A stretch of DNA of 35,333 nt from Asparagopsis taxiformis. Lineage: Eukaryota; Rhodophyta; Florideophyceae; Bonnemaisoniales; Bonnemaisoniaceae. Location of the stretch: contig JALQPE010001787.1 of NCBI GenBank assembly GCA_030407315.1, forward strand, positions 1 to 35,333, in the 5' to 3' direction. Each line of letters opens with the position of its first letter. Within the stretch, counting starts at the first letter, position 1. Shown in pieces: positions 26,122-35,333 of this stretch. A program made the position numbers and the translations under genes. The notes under the pieces were generated by a model, which saw only the letters and a program-made list of their open reading frames with translations, was not told where the DNA came from and searched no databases.

Positions 26122-29100
26122 TTGAGTATACTCTCTCCGAGAGATAGAATCCTTCACCGACATCGTGTCTCTATCCCGAATGGGGTTGCGGAAGTCATCC
26201 CGCGACAGGAATTCCTGACTATATTAACTAACTTCGGTACATCCGACAAGTACCTCCCTAAAGGGACCATTATAGGCTATGCCCTTCGGGCACCCGAACG
26301 GCCAATGCGCCCCATGGCTCTCAGCCGTTCTACCCCTTCCTCCCAAGATGCCTCCACTATGGTGACTACTCTCCATCAGGAGCAAGAGGCCGAGGCCACA
26401 CAACCATCAAGTTGGAAGCAAGAAATCTCTCTAGACCACCTTGGTCAAATCCCGTTGAGGGAACGCATCCTTAGCATGCTATCTCGACACGAGTCTATGT
26501 GGGATGGATCCCTAGGGGACATCCGCGCTACGGAGCACCGAATCGATATTATCGAAGGAAGTAAGCCTCGACGGCAACAACCCTACCGGATGGGACCCGC
26601 TCGTCGAGAGATTGCCCGTAAGGAAATAACCAGCATGCTGGAAAAGGGAGTGATCGAACCGTCGACCTCAGAATGGGCTAGCCCAGTGGTACTGGTTCCG
26701 AAGAAGGATGGTAAATTACGCTTTTGCGTCGACTATAGGGGTCTTAACGACATCACTGTCAATGATGTGTACCCCCTTCCACGAATGGATGATTGTATTG
26801 ATTCCCTCGGAGATGCTCAAGTATTCACCACATTGGATTGTAACTCTGGTTATTGGCAGATACCTGTTGCACAGGACGACCGTGACAAAACGGCTTTTAC
26901 CTCCCATTTGGGAACATATCGCTTTAAGCGTTTGCCTTTTGGCTTGAAGAATGCACCAGCAACGTTTCAGCGTGCCATCGACATTGTTCTTAGCAGCGTT
27001 CGCTGGCAGACCTGTCTGATTTACTTAGACGATGTGATCGTATTCTCTCGGGACGAGGCCGAACATCTCCACCATGTGGACCAAGTACTCTCCCTCCTAC
27101 GGGAAGCAGGTGTCACCCTGAAGTTGACGAAGTGTCATTTCTTCGAAAAGAAGGTTGATTACCTGGGACATGTCGTGATGCTAGGAAAGCTAGCTGTTGC
27201 ACAGAACGCCACTTCGGCTATCGCTGACGCGATCTTTCCGCAAACGCCTACGCAAATGCGATCCTTCCTCGGAAGCTGTGGCGTCTTTCGACGATTCATC
27301 AAAGGGTATGCCGCAATTGCGCACCCCTTGAACGAAATGCTGACCAAAGACAGCCTCCCTAAATTCGGGAAAGAACCTCCTACCGAGGACCAACGCCGCG
27401 CGTTCAACGCTCTCAAGGAGGTCATGACCAAGCCGCCGATACTGGCTCTACCCAAGTTGGGTCAACCCTACACCGTGGATACGGACGCTTCCGCGTACCA
27501 AATAGGATGTGCTCTGCTTCAGCAGCAAGGGGAAGAGAATGATCTCAAGCCAATTGGCTATTGGTCGCGCACGCTGACTAAACCTGAAAGAGGTTACTCC
27601 CCTACGGAGCGAGAATGCTTAGCCGTTGTATGGGCTGTCACTATCCTACGTCCATACTTGGAACAAACAAAGTTTGTCGTCCGAACGGACCATAACGCGC
27701 TGCGTTGGCTCATGAACATCAACGACCCTTCAGGGAGACTATGCCGCTGGCGCCTCCGACTTGCGGAATTTGACTATCAAATAGTCTACCGACCCGGTCG
27801 GGTTCACCAACTACCAGACGCCCTTTCGCGTGTTGAAACTAACGGCGAGACGCCCGTCACTATTGACGATGAAAGACCAACTCTGTTGGCCACGCACGCA
27901 CCGCAAGGTGAAACATCCCTGGATGATGACACTGATGTTTGGTTCTACGACCTCTCTCTAGCAAGAGACCACGCCGAGGAGGCGCCTAATCGCAACGGTA
28001 CCCCCGTCTTAACCACTCATCCGCAAACGGAAAACTACAGCCCGATAACTCGCAAGGAGTGGCTCGAAGAGCAAAGAACGGACGACTTCTGCCAACAGGC
28101 CCTGGCCTCGCAGAAGTCTGACTCTCTCTTCTTCGAAGATGAAGACGGTGTCCTTTGTAGGAAGTCCAGACTGGATGGGTCATCCCAAATCGTAGTACCT
28201 AAAGCCTTACGGCAACGTCTATTGACGATGTGCCACCACGGCATATTGGCAGGACATCCTGGTCAGAACCGCATGTACGACACGATGCGCCTATCTTATT
28301 ACTGGCCTGCAATGGCTGCGGACATAACCGGAACGGTTGAACGCTGTTCAGCGTGTGCGAGAAACCGATTACGGTTGCGCAAACATGCGAGTACCCTCCA
28401 GCTGTTCCCAGCTACCACACCATTGGATGACGTTGCAATTGACCTCCTCGGTCCTCTACCTCGTACCAAGAAGGGTAACGTGCACCTACTGGTGATTTCG
28501 TGTCGCTTTACCAAGCTAACCCAGGTGGTTCCGCTGCTGCGAAGCATTACGGCTTACCATGTGGCAGTAGCCTTTTGTACACATTGGGTGTTTAAGTATG
28601 GTCCTCCACGGACACTACTATCCGATAACGGTCCGCAATTTGCGTCAAAGTTCTTCCAGGCTGTCTGCCTCCAGCTAGGAACGAAGAACGTCTTCACGAC
28701 GGCTTATCATCCCCAGGCAAATGGGCAAGTCGAACGGTATAACCGTACTCTATTGAGCATGCTACGTAATTACGTTAATGATAACCAGGACGACTGGGAT
28801 GTCTACGCATCAGCGTTAACCTATGCGTACAACACGCACGTGCATCGCACAACGGGAACTACACCCTTCGACCTCATCCTAAGCCGACCTCCACCGCCAT
28901 ATGCGACACACCATTCGGTGAAAAGGAGGGCAACGCCAGACGCGTTCACGAAGCAAGACTTCTTACGCCGTATTACGGATACCATTGATATGGCAGGTAA
29001 ACGCCTTCACAGCGCGCAAGCACGCTACAAGCGTAACTTCGACCGGTCAATCCGGAAGTCTAAACGACTCATCACTACCGATGATTACGTTTATCTGGAT

Positions 29101-30390
29101 AATCCAGAAGTCCGTGAACGGAACAAGCTAACTCCAATAGCTCAAGGTCCCTATAGGGTTATCCGTGCCGGACGGCGAACGGTTTACATCGACCGCGATG
29201 GTATCACCGAAAAGGTTAGTCTCGATAGAGTTGCACTCGCTCCGCGACCAACCGAGGAACCAACCTTGCCACCTAGGCAACATGCCGCTAACGCACAAGC
29301 GTCACCATCAGGTGCAGACGCCCTCGCGCCGAATACACAACCACGCCAGCCGCCGGGCGACGGCCAACAATACGCGCCAAACAAATCACCTTCACCAACG
29401 CCTAATCAGGAATACCCCTTCAGGGATCAACTATCGTCTCTACGACAACCTACAATTAGGATAACACCTGAAGGTAGTGGTTTGGGACAAACCACCCTTC
29501 AGGAGGGGGCCCCCGACGCTGTGCGCGTAACCAAAAATTTTGCAACTCCCTCTCGGGATCAACCTTGTAGTCTTCCACCTTTCGGTAACTCACCCACAAT
29601 TGGGAACGACGCACACGACCCAAGTCGTTCACCCACCCACCCGATAACTACCAACCGCAATCGCACACAATTGCGAAGAAGTCAACAAAGACGCCATGAC
29701 AACTCTGCCAATGCAGACCAAGACCAAGACGTCAACCCAGACCGGGCTCTTACATCGCACAAGCGAACGTTGCGACAAGACACGACAAATGTCGACGCTG
29801 CTGAAGCCACCCGAAGACGTTCAAACCGCACAATTGCGATGAGAGGACAACCATCCAGGTCACGCGTACAGACGCCGATTTCTCCACAACGAGATGTGAA
29901 CCCTCCATCGGGAGCCGAACTTCGCATAGCGAACCAAGCAAGTCAAGCACCCGCCCATTTGGCAAAACCCAAACAGGGTCGACACACTCGCTCAAGTGCG
30001 AAGAAGATAGCCACGGCAAACCCCGTAAGGTCTTTGGAAGCCACCCCCAATGGGGAACAAGAGAAAGCGCCACAGGGCACGCAGCCGAACTCGGAACGAG
30101 TAGCTCTCCCTGAAGGGACGAAGGAAACCCCAGAGGGAAGTAGCGACGCCGAATGCGCAACCTCAGAGGAGGAATATCCCATCGATGATCTCCTAGATTA
30201 CGTCACTGACGATGATGGGGAACAATGGTTCCTTGTGAAATGGTATGGCTACCGCAAGCCAACATGGACGCAACGTGCAAACGTTCCCCCCGAATGGGCA
30301 TCACGGTATTTCCGTCGAACGCAACACCGCGAAGGTGACCGGCAACCACGCCGAGCGCGCACGCGCAAACCCAAGAGAGGGAAGAAGTAG
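26122..30390 (+). CDS. pol: Ty3/gypsy chromovirus Pol polyprotein, 5' partial
   Basis: The 1422 codons counted start at a TTG. The frame stays open upstream into the transposon end, so the native start (with gag and protease) is lost. Reverse transcriptase spans ~165-345, with LDCNSGYW (D239) and YLDD (301-304). RNase H spans ~450-530, with VDTDAS (D453/D455), TERE (E498) and RTDH (D523). The integrase has an HHCC zinc site (H706, H712, C742, C745) and a DDE core D774, D835, E871. A long low-complexity Pro/Gln/Arg/Ser tail follows. A chromodomain (~1350-1400) has QWFLVKWYGYRKPTW, which would bind methylated histone tails and steer integration. The enzyme domains have no internal stop, so the element is young but 5' truncated in this window. 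Confidence 0.95.
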   Translation: MSILSPRDRILHRHRVSIPNGVAEVIPRQEFLTILTNFGTSDKYLPKGTIIGYALRAPERPMRPMALSRSTPSSQDASTMVTTLHQEQEAEATQPSSWKQEISLDHLGQIPLRERILSMLSRHESMWDGSLGDIRATEHRIDIIEGSKPRRQQPYRMGPARREIARKEITSMLEKGVIEPSTSEWASPVVLVPKKDGKLRFCVDYRGLNDITVNDVYPLPRMDDCIDSLGDAQVFTTLDCNSGYWQIPVAQDDRDKTAFTSHLGTYRFKRLPFGLKNAPATFQRAIDIVLSSVRWQTCLIYLDDVIVFSRDEAEHLHHVDQVLSLLREAGVTLKLTKCHFFEKKVDYLGHVVMLGKLAVAQNATSAIADAIFPQTPTQMRSFLGSCGVFRRFIKGYAAIAHPLNEMLTKDSLPKFGKEPPTEDQRRAFNALKEVMTKPPILALPKLGQPYTVDTDASAYQIGCALLQQQGEENDLKPIGYWSRTLTKPERGYSPTERECLAVVWAVTILRPYLEQTKFVVRTDHNALRWLMNINDPSGRLCRWRLRLAEFDYQIVYRPGRVHQLPDALSRVETNGETPVTIDDERPTLLATHAPQGETSLDDDTDVWFYDLSLARDHAEEAPNRNGTPVLTTHPQTENYSPITRKEWLEEQRTDDFCQQALASQKSDSLFFEDEDGVLCRKSRLDGSSQIVVPKALRQRLLTMCHHGILAGHPGQNRMYDTMRLSYYWPAMAADITGTVERCSACARNRLRLRKHASTLQLFPATTPLDDVAIDLLGPLPRTKKGNVHLLVISCRFTKLTQVVPLLRSITAYHVAVAFCTHWVFKYGPPRTLLSDNGPQFASKFFQAVCLQLGTKNVFTTAYHPQANGQVERYNRTLLSMLRNYVNDNQDDWDVYASALTYAYNTHVHRTTGTTPFDLILSRPPPPYATHHSVKRRATPDAFTKQDFLRRITDTIDMAGKRLHSAQARYKRNFDRSIRKSKRLITTDDYVYLDNPEVRERNKLTPIAQGPYRVIRAGRRTVYIDRDGITEKVSLDRVALAPRPTEEPTLPPRQHAANAQASPSGADALAPNTQPRQPPGDGQQYAPNKSPSPTPNQEYPFRDQLSSLRQPTIRITPEGSGLGQTTLQEGAPDAVRVTKNFATPSRDQPCSLPPFGNSPTIGNDAHDPSRSPTHPITTNRNRTQLRRSQQRRHDNSANADQDQDVNPDRALTSHKRTLRQDTTNVDAAEATRRRSNRTIAMRGQPSRSRVQTPISPQRDVNPPSGAELRIANQASQAPAHLAKPKQGRHTRSSAKKIATANPVRSLEATPNGEQEKAPQGTQPNSERVALPEGTKETPEGSSDAECATSEEEYPIDDLLDYVTDDDGEQWFLVKWYGYRKPTWTQRANVPPEWASRYFRRTQHREGDRQPRRARTRKPKRGKK
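29499..29511 (+). promoter_or_regulatory. Possible internal polypurine tract
   Basis: TCAGGAGGGGGCC is identical to 34447-34459, just before the 3' LTR. Some retroelements carry a second internal plus-strand priming site. It lies in the low-complexity tail of pol. Confidence 0.35.
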
Positions 30391-30699
30391 AATAACCCCA
30401 CAGGGATAAGAACCTAACAAGGTACCCACTGGGTGGAGCTACCAAACCTCGGAGGGTCAAGCCAAAAAGGGCGCACTTTATCACCGCCAACCGGAGCCAT
30501 TGCGGAAATTAAGATTTTCAGGAAATGAAAAAATTGACAAAAAAAAGGGTCTCAACAAACAAATCCGCACGTCAGCGTTATGATGCATCTTTAATGTACC
30601 TCAGAGGTGCCTCAGGACTACCTGATGAACAATGGCGCAACGCAGAAGCGTGTTCAAACTACCGTTAGAGGTTATTCTCCCAAAGGCAATTGCCAGTCC
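30391..30699. other. Gap between pol and antisense ORF
   Basis: A 309-bp stretch between the pol stop and the stop of the convergent antisense ORF. No gene or repeat seen. Confidence 0.5.
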
Positions 30700-32820
30700 T
30701 TAGCGACGATAATGGCTAGAAGGCCGAGGCCGATGAGAGGCAGACGGTGCCGTAGGGGCAGGAGCGCGTACATTCGTCGAAGGACGAGGATGGCGGGGTG
30801 CAACCCTTGCGAAGGTAGGATTACGACGCAAACCGCGTTGCTGAACTGCACTAGAACCCCGACGACGGGCAGGCACAGGGCCATGCGAAGACGCAACCGC
30901 AGAAGCGGATAACCCAACTGCTGGGATGGACGCGGGAGGCGGAGAAACATCTGGCGACTCAGGCGACCCTAACCGGGCATCAAGACGCGCAAGTAAAGGA
31001 TTACTAGCATCCGCAGCACCCACGGGGGAATGAAGACGAGTACGCACGTTGCGTTCGGGAAGACCCTCATCGGGAGACCTAGCGCGACGACGCGAGTAAC
31101 CAGGCTGAACAGCCTCCTCGCCACCCTCTTCGGGAATAACTGCTTGCTGCAGTAGACGCCTGGCGTCCTCCAACTCACCTTCTAATTCCCCAACCCGGGT
31201 TCGCAATTCTGCTGCCTCCAGGCGTGCGGCCTCAACCTCCCTATCCGCTGTGCGGCGCCGCTCTCGGGCGATGTTACGCTGTTCGCGTCCTTGCTTATAG
31301 CGAGCAGCTAACGTGATGCACGACAATGCGAGTCCATCCAACGCGGATCTTACGATGTAACGCCCATTGGCAGAGGCAAAAATGGAAGCCACCGTACCAT
31401 CCCCGAGATCATCGGCCAACCGCCGCACATGCGGAATCGATAGCAATTCGCGACTCGACAATTCCCCACGTAGGATATCAACAGCAGGAGGCTGACGCGT
31501 GACTACATCATCACCGTTCACGGATGGCTCAGAGCCTTGGTCGGATGTCAGAAGCGCCTCCATGGCGGGACCCACTTGGGATGAAGGGGCAGCTGTGGGC
31601 TGAAGGGTTGGCGCGGTAGGCGCGACGGTCATCGGGACCTGACTTTCGTACAAGTCATCGGCACCACTGGGTGGTAAGGAAGCAACAGGAGCTAAGCTCC
31701 GTCCTGCGTAAGGCGAACGCCCGGCTGGGCCTCCCGCCTCGGCGGCCGTCCACCACGGACGCGGCACAAATGCCTCGCCAACAGGCTGATATTTGTAAGA
31801 GTCGGGGTGACCGTCGGAATACCTGTCAGGCTCCACGCCGTAATACCCATCTTCGGTGAACTCACCATCTCTGCGATAAGGCGGCAGCTCTGCGACTGTA
31901 CCATCTCGATGGTTTAACACGTTAATACGTAACGCCCTCACCGGCAAGTCAACAGTCCTGTAGATAACCACCTTCTCCGGTGCCACTCCCGTGATGTTGG
32001 TACTGACCAATTCCTGCGGATAATCATCACCCCCAAGGGCCACCTTCAGCAACCGACGCACTACCGAACCAGGTAACTCCCGACTATAGGGGACCACGTC
32101 CGACACCGGAACCTTCGGGATATCGTACCAAGTACTACTCACCCTATTGAGGAGTTCCTCCGCCATCACCGGCACAAAGCCCCGCGTCTCGGCGGTACGA
32201 GCCAACTCGATCCCTATAAGGATATCCCTCTCCAACTCGAGGTATGATCGGAACCTGTCCATTCGCCATTCGGGCGCGTCGCGAAGAGCGGAATTGTGGA
32301 AATACACCAGCGACGGAGGGTCGGCAACGGGCAAACACATCGGTGGAGATGACTTGCCTTCCCAAGTGGGATCATCCCATAGCGGGTCCAAAGCTTCCCT
32401 AGCTACCTTCATGGGTCTAGTGGCCGGCTCAGCAGAGCTACCATGACGGTGCGCGAACACGCGATAATCATTCGCCGTCATCTGACGCCCCATCCTTCGG
32501 GAAGTAACCCTAGCGTGCAAACGCATATGATGCTCGTAGCTACCCGTATCGGGACGTGGAGGGTACGCAAACCAGCGTGACCGAACCATCGGTAGATCCG
32601 CTACGGAGCCTTGGTACGATCCCTCTTGGAACAAGCGACGATTCATACGCTCGACGTAAAGCGCATCTCCGGGATGGAGCAGGAAAGTCCTGTCGCTGCA
32701 TAGCGTATGGGGGACACGGAAGTGACGCATAGGGCGACTCGAAGGGAGACGGGCGTAAGCCGACCAACATTCGTTTTGAACCTGATGGTTTTGACCCCGG
32801 AGGGAGCTCATGAGAAGCAT
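30700..32820 (-). CDS. Antisense ORF 2 of the chromovirus, unknown function
   Basis: The 706-aa ORF starts with an ATG at 32820 and is antisense to pol between pol and the 3' LTR. The first ~310 residues look globular (motifs such as SRWFAYPPRP and ELERDILIGIELARTAE). A Pro/Ala/Ser linker follows, then a helical coiled coil (ARERRRTADREVEAARLEAA, then ELEGELEDARRLLQQ) near 545-600, and a basic, Pro-rich tail. No cysteine knuckle or protease motif is visible, so a reversed Gag is not supported, although the globular-plus-coiled-coil build is Gag-like. It lies 63 bp after antisense ORF 1, so the two may share a minus-strand transcript. Function unknown. Confidence 0.65.
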   Translation of the reverse strand: MLLMSSLRGQNHQVQNECWSAYARLPSSRPMRHFRVPHTLCSDRTFLLHPGDALYVERMNRRLFQEGSYQGSVADLPMVRSRWFAYPPRPDTGSYEHHMRLHARVTSRRMGRQMTANDYRVFAHRHGSSAEPATRPMKVAREALDPLWDDPTWEGKSSPPMCLPVADPPSLVYFHNSALRDAPEWRMDRFRSYLELERDILIGIELARTAETRGFVPVMAEELLNRVSSTWYDIPKVPVSDVVPYSRELPGSVVRRLLKVALGGDDYPQELVSTNITGVAPEKVVIYRTVDLPVRALRINVLNHRDGTVAELPPYRRDGEFTEDGYYGVEPDRYSDGHPDSYKYQPVGEAFVPRPWWTAAEAGGPAGRSPYAGRSLAPVASLPPSGADDLYESQVPMTVAPTAPTLQPTAAPSSQVGPAMEALLTSDQGSEPSVNGDDVVTRQPPAVDILRGELSSRELLSIPHVRRLADDLGDGTVASIFASANGRYIVRSALDGLALSCITLAARYKQGREQRNIARERRRTADREVEAARLEAAELRTRVGELEGELEDARRLLQQAVIPEEGGEEAVQPGYSRRRARSPDEGLPERNVRTRLHSPVGAADASNPLLARLDARLGSPESPDVSPPPASIPAVGLSASAVASSHGPVPARRRGSSAVQQRGLRRNPTFARVAPRHPRPSTNVRAPAPTAPSASHRPRPSSHYRR

Positions 32821-32883
32821 ATCGCGACGTAACTCGCTTCTCGGGCGATCCGTAAAGTCCCTACGAGGGAGTCGCGCAAACGG

Positions 32884-33966
32884 CTAGTGTTCCCAAGGAG
32901 CGGCGAGCTCACGCCTGAAAGGCAAGGCTTGCGAGTCGAATACCACCAGTTCATCAGCATTGGCTGGGTAGAATTCTCCCATGGAGCGCCAATTGGCAGT
33001 CGGCTTAGGTGCCCGAGGGGGAGTGTCGTGTGACGGAACAGCTGGTGCTGGAGCAGACGCAACCGCGTAAGGGTCAACTAAGGCGGTGCCCGACGGTCTT
33101 ACGCCTACAGAGGCATCGGCGGCAGCCGCACCAGACCCACTTCGGGTAACTCTGCCAGTAGAGGCATATGGGTCTATGACCTTCTCGACAGGTTGAGCAT
33201 TAGCCTTTTCGGCTGCAGCCTTCTCGGCTTCTGCTCGAGCAGCCTCGCGACGCAATTCTTCTTCCCTACGCTTTCGAGCGTCCGCCAGTATCTGCTGGTT
33301 GCGGCGACCATAGTCCTCATAGGGATTCGCTGAAGCGTCATGACCAGAAGAGGTACGAGCCGCCGGGGCGGAAGGACGAGAAGTAATCGGACGCGAACTT
33401 GGCGAAGGCCTGACGTTCGGCTGCCTTGTTGGCCTGGGCGTAGCGCCTCCCTCGGCGACGACTTCTATCACCTCCTCGGTGTCGGCCGGCATGGCTCCCC
33501 TTGGGGACGGGCCGGCGGCCTTCGATGACTCACCTTCGCGTGACGGCGGATTAACCGATGACGGTTTGACACTTGCCACTGGGGTGGAAGGCTTCGGGGA
33601 AGCAGGCGATTCAGCCGGAACAGAGTCGCGCTCTTGTGCGCTTGCCCTGGTAGGGGGGACCGTCTCTTCGGAACGTGCTTGCGCACTCACAACCTTGCCA
33701 GCAGGCGACGCTGGATCAGCGGTGCCTTTGGCGGCAGTCGAACGCGTTCGCGTTTGCGATTGAGCCGCGGTGGCTGAGGGCACGCGTGGCGCTGAAGTCG
33801 ACGAAGACTTAGCCGGTGTAGGCGGGACCCCGGTGCGGGAAGAGGAAGCCTGGTGGCGAGTCGTGGGACGGCGAACGCTGGAGCGTGTGGTAGGACGGTT
33901 GGGCGAACCCATATTGTCTCCTTCCTCTTCGGAGGATTCGAATTGAATCGGAGCACGAGGGGTCAT
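32884..33966 (-). CDS. Antisense ORF 1 of the chromovirus, unknown function
   Basis: 360 aa from ATG 33966; the frame is open 35 codons further upstream to a TTG. The N-terminus is acidic (ESSEEEGDN) and is followed by long Ser/Thr/Pro/Ala-rich disorder. A charged helix (ADARKRREEELRREAARAEA, ~230-270) is the only ordered-looking part. No recognised family. It precedes ORF 2 on the same strand with a 63-bp gap. Antisense genes in this position are known from some plant Ty3/gypsy lineages, but I cannot show homology to them. Confidence 0.55.
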   Translation of the reverse strand: MTPRAPIQFESSEEEGDNMGSPNRPTTRSSVRRPTTRHQASSSRTGVPPTPAKSSSTSAPRVPSATAAQSQTRTRSTAAKGTADPASPAGKVVSAQARSEETVPPTRASAQERDSVPAESPASPKPSTPVASVKPSSVNPPSREGESSKAAGPSPRGAMPADTEEVIEVVAEGGATPRPTRQPNVRPSPSSRPITSRPSAPAARTSSGHDASANPYEDYGRRNQQILADARKRREEELRREAARAEAEKAAAEKANAQPVEKVIDPYASTGRVTRSGSGAAAADASVGVRPSGTALVDPYAVASAPAPAVPSHDTPPRAPKPTANWRSMGEFYPANADELVVFDSQALPFRRELAAPWEH

Positions 33967-34446
33967 CCTAAAAGCCAGTAGAGGCGATGACGGACGTTGA
34001 TAAAAACCCTGAAGCGGGACGAACAAGTGGCCTATTGGCTTAAGTCTCCGGGAGGGAGCTGCGCTATTCAACCCAGGAAGGGGGATCGCGAGGCAATGGG
34101 CCGAAACGGCGAATGCAAGCCTCGAATTGGCACCGCTCGTGCGATCACGCGGCTAATTATTTAGCAGATGGACGCAAAAACCCTTTGAGGGATAATGGAA
34201 AGGACGCGAATGCGTGGACGCAGTTGGACACCGAAGGGGTGAATACGCTGTGTTGCGTTAGGAGATGATAACCTGAAACAGTTATTGATTCAATAGGAAA
34301 CGGTCGGGCGGAACTCGGGAAGAGTCGGATGGACAACACATTTAGTGTGCACGCGCGCGCGCGGGAAAATTTTGAATTGCACATGCAACGGCCACAGCCA
34401 AAATTGTAATTTTATTTGATCAAATTTTGTCGGGACGACAAATCTC
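33967..34446. other. Leader of antisense ORFs / 3' untranslated internal region
   Basis: 480 bp between the antisense start and the polypurine tract. It includes a GTGTGCACGCGCGCGCG stretch near 34347-34363, a possible Z-DNA tract, and AT-rich sequence before the tract. A minus-strand promoter must lie here or in the LTR. No specific site identified. Confidence 0.4.
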
Positions 34447-34459
34447 TCAGGAGGGGGCC
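34447..34459 (+). promoter_or_regulatory. 3' polypurine tract
   Basis: TCAGGAGGGGGCC ends one base before TGTCGTACCG, the inferred LTR start. This is the expected layout for plus-strand DNA priming in a Ty3/gypsy element oriented like pol. Confidence 0.65.
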
Positions 34460-34794
34460 GTGTCGTACCGCTTGGCGGTCCTCGCTGATCGAGCCGTGTC
34501 GCTTCCCTATTGGGTACCCACTTACGGGATGTGCCAATCAGAAGGCACCAGCCAACTGGCGTGTTTCCTATACTTAGGACCAGCTAAGGCTGACAAATAA
34601 CCCCACCCGGGCCTATCGGCCCCGGCCAAGACCCCACAAGGGGCAAATTTTAACTTAGGCTGATCAGCCATACATTACAATGTAAGCCTATTGGCAATGA
34701 CCTCGCGGGTAGGCGAGCGCCAGTAATTGGGTTCTGATTGGTCACTAACTGGATATTATTCCTAACCACTAACCCTAGCTTACAGTAGACTTAG

Positions 34795-34801
34795 TATAAA
34801 A
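34795..34801 (+). promoter_or_regulatory. TATA box in the LTR
   Basis: TATAAAA lies about 335 bp into the LTR in the pol orientation, a plausible promoter for the genomic RNA. Confidence 0.5.
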
Positions 34802-35244
34802 CTGCCACTGGAATAGCCAGTAGGCACGGTTTCTAGAGTAACGTAAACTCAAGTGGGATTACGACCATTGGAACAGTGTTCGCATACCTATTGTTCAACC
34901 CCTCTCCGGGAAAACCTTATGGTTAGCCAACAGCTCGACGGATTACGTCACTCGCTCTATCCATACGCCTCTCGCGTGAGCACCCCTTGTCGCACAGCCC
35001 CCTCCGGGTAACGACCCTTCTCTCTACGAGACTACCCGTCGGGTACCTATAAGGTTCATCTGCTCTACCGCTTCCTCTACCGAGGCTCGGGACACCCTGT
35101 CGGGGGTTTCCCGCTCTAGCGGATTTCTACCTGCTACAATCAGAACTTCCCCTTCGCTCTTTTTCTTTTCTTCATTATTCCACTAACAGAGGAGTCCTTA
35201 TTTTGATAGGACTTCCCACTGTCGACCAATTGGAATGCTTCTGC

Positions 35245-35272
35245 AAGCTTTATGGAATGTTCCATAAAGCTT
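35245..35272. repeat. Inverted repeat in LTR (13-bp arms)
   Basis: AAGCTTTATGGAA and its exact complement flank a two-base centre. It could form an RNA hairpin in the R/U5 region. Confidence 0.8.
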
Positions 35273-35333
35273 TAAAGTCACTGGAAAGGACACTGTGTGA
35301 AAATTCTAGATCGTTAGAAAGTCTAGATTGTAG

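Larger units (their letters stand above)
34461..35333 (+). repeat. 3' LTR of chromovirus (runs off window)
   Basis: Starts with TG after the polypurine tract and continues to the window end without a clear CA terminus, so it is at least 873 bp. It contains a TATA box and a C/T-rich region. The 5' LTR is not in the window, so the borders are inferred from one end only. Confidence 0.65.

Noticed and set aside
30700..34071. Gag of the chromovirus in reverse orientation
   Set aside because: The polypurine tract, TATA box and pol all agree on the plus orientation, and no CCHC knuckle or capsid motif is visible in the minus-strand ORFs.

Overview
The window is eukaryotic mobile DNA from end to end, with no recognisable host housekeeping gene. 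Long intron-free reading frames, AATAAA-type signals, GTAAGT/CTGAC splice consensus, a Ty3/gypsy chromovirus and a CACTA/Plavaka-like transposase point to a fungus or an intron-poor alga such as a red alga. The sequence alone does not let me choose between them.

Region 1 (1-26093) is a giant DNA transposon, or a nest of closely related ones. Its outer parts are long inverted arms (1-4302 and 21504-25980). Each arm has a terminal 16-mer, an array of 43-bp subterminal repeats (5 on the left, 6 on the right), 27-bp repeats, an array of intron-like units with tiny exons, a palindrome of up to 38 bp, a small ORF and a transposase gene. The right transposase (20387-23425, minus) is intact. The left one (2389-4302) is cut at about residue 640 and frameshifted. 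A second pair of longer terminal repeats lies at 4303-4336 and 26060-26093, so the exact borders are ambiguous.

The interior (4.6-20.4 kb) holds three large cargo genes. The first (7246-11202, minus) joins a ParB-like domain to a C-terminal 2-oxoglutarate/Fe(II) dioxygenase. The second (14166-17366, plus) fuses a bacterial-type beta-class DNA amino-methyltransferase to a SET protein methyltransferase. The third (18026-20309, plus) is a coiled-coil protein spread over three frames by two -1 shifts, one at a perfect A AAA AAG heptamer. Eight copies of a roughly 200-bp palindrome-bearing repeat lie around these genes and were not seen elsewhere in the window. The likely theme is a transposon carrying its own DNA and chromatin modification kit: a DNA methylase plus a histone/protein methylase in one chain, and an oxygenase tethered to a ParB-type module. 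It could protect the element from host silencing, mark its own ends, or control its own transposition. This role is inference.

Region 2 (about 26094-35333) is a Ty3/gypsy chromovirus lacking its 5' part (LTR, gag, protease), which is cut off by the right end of Region 1. It has pol with reverse transcriptase, RNase H, integrase and chromodomain, then two unrecognised antisense ORFs (30700-32820 and 32884-33966), a polypurine tract and a 3' LTR that runs off the window.

The one-base indels that break the left transposase and the coiled-coil gene fall largely in homopolymers, so uncorrected long-read errors must be excluded before calling them biological.
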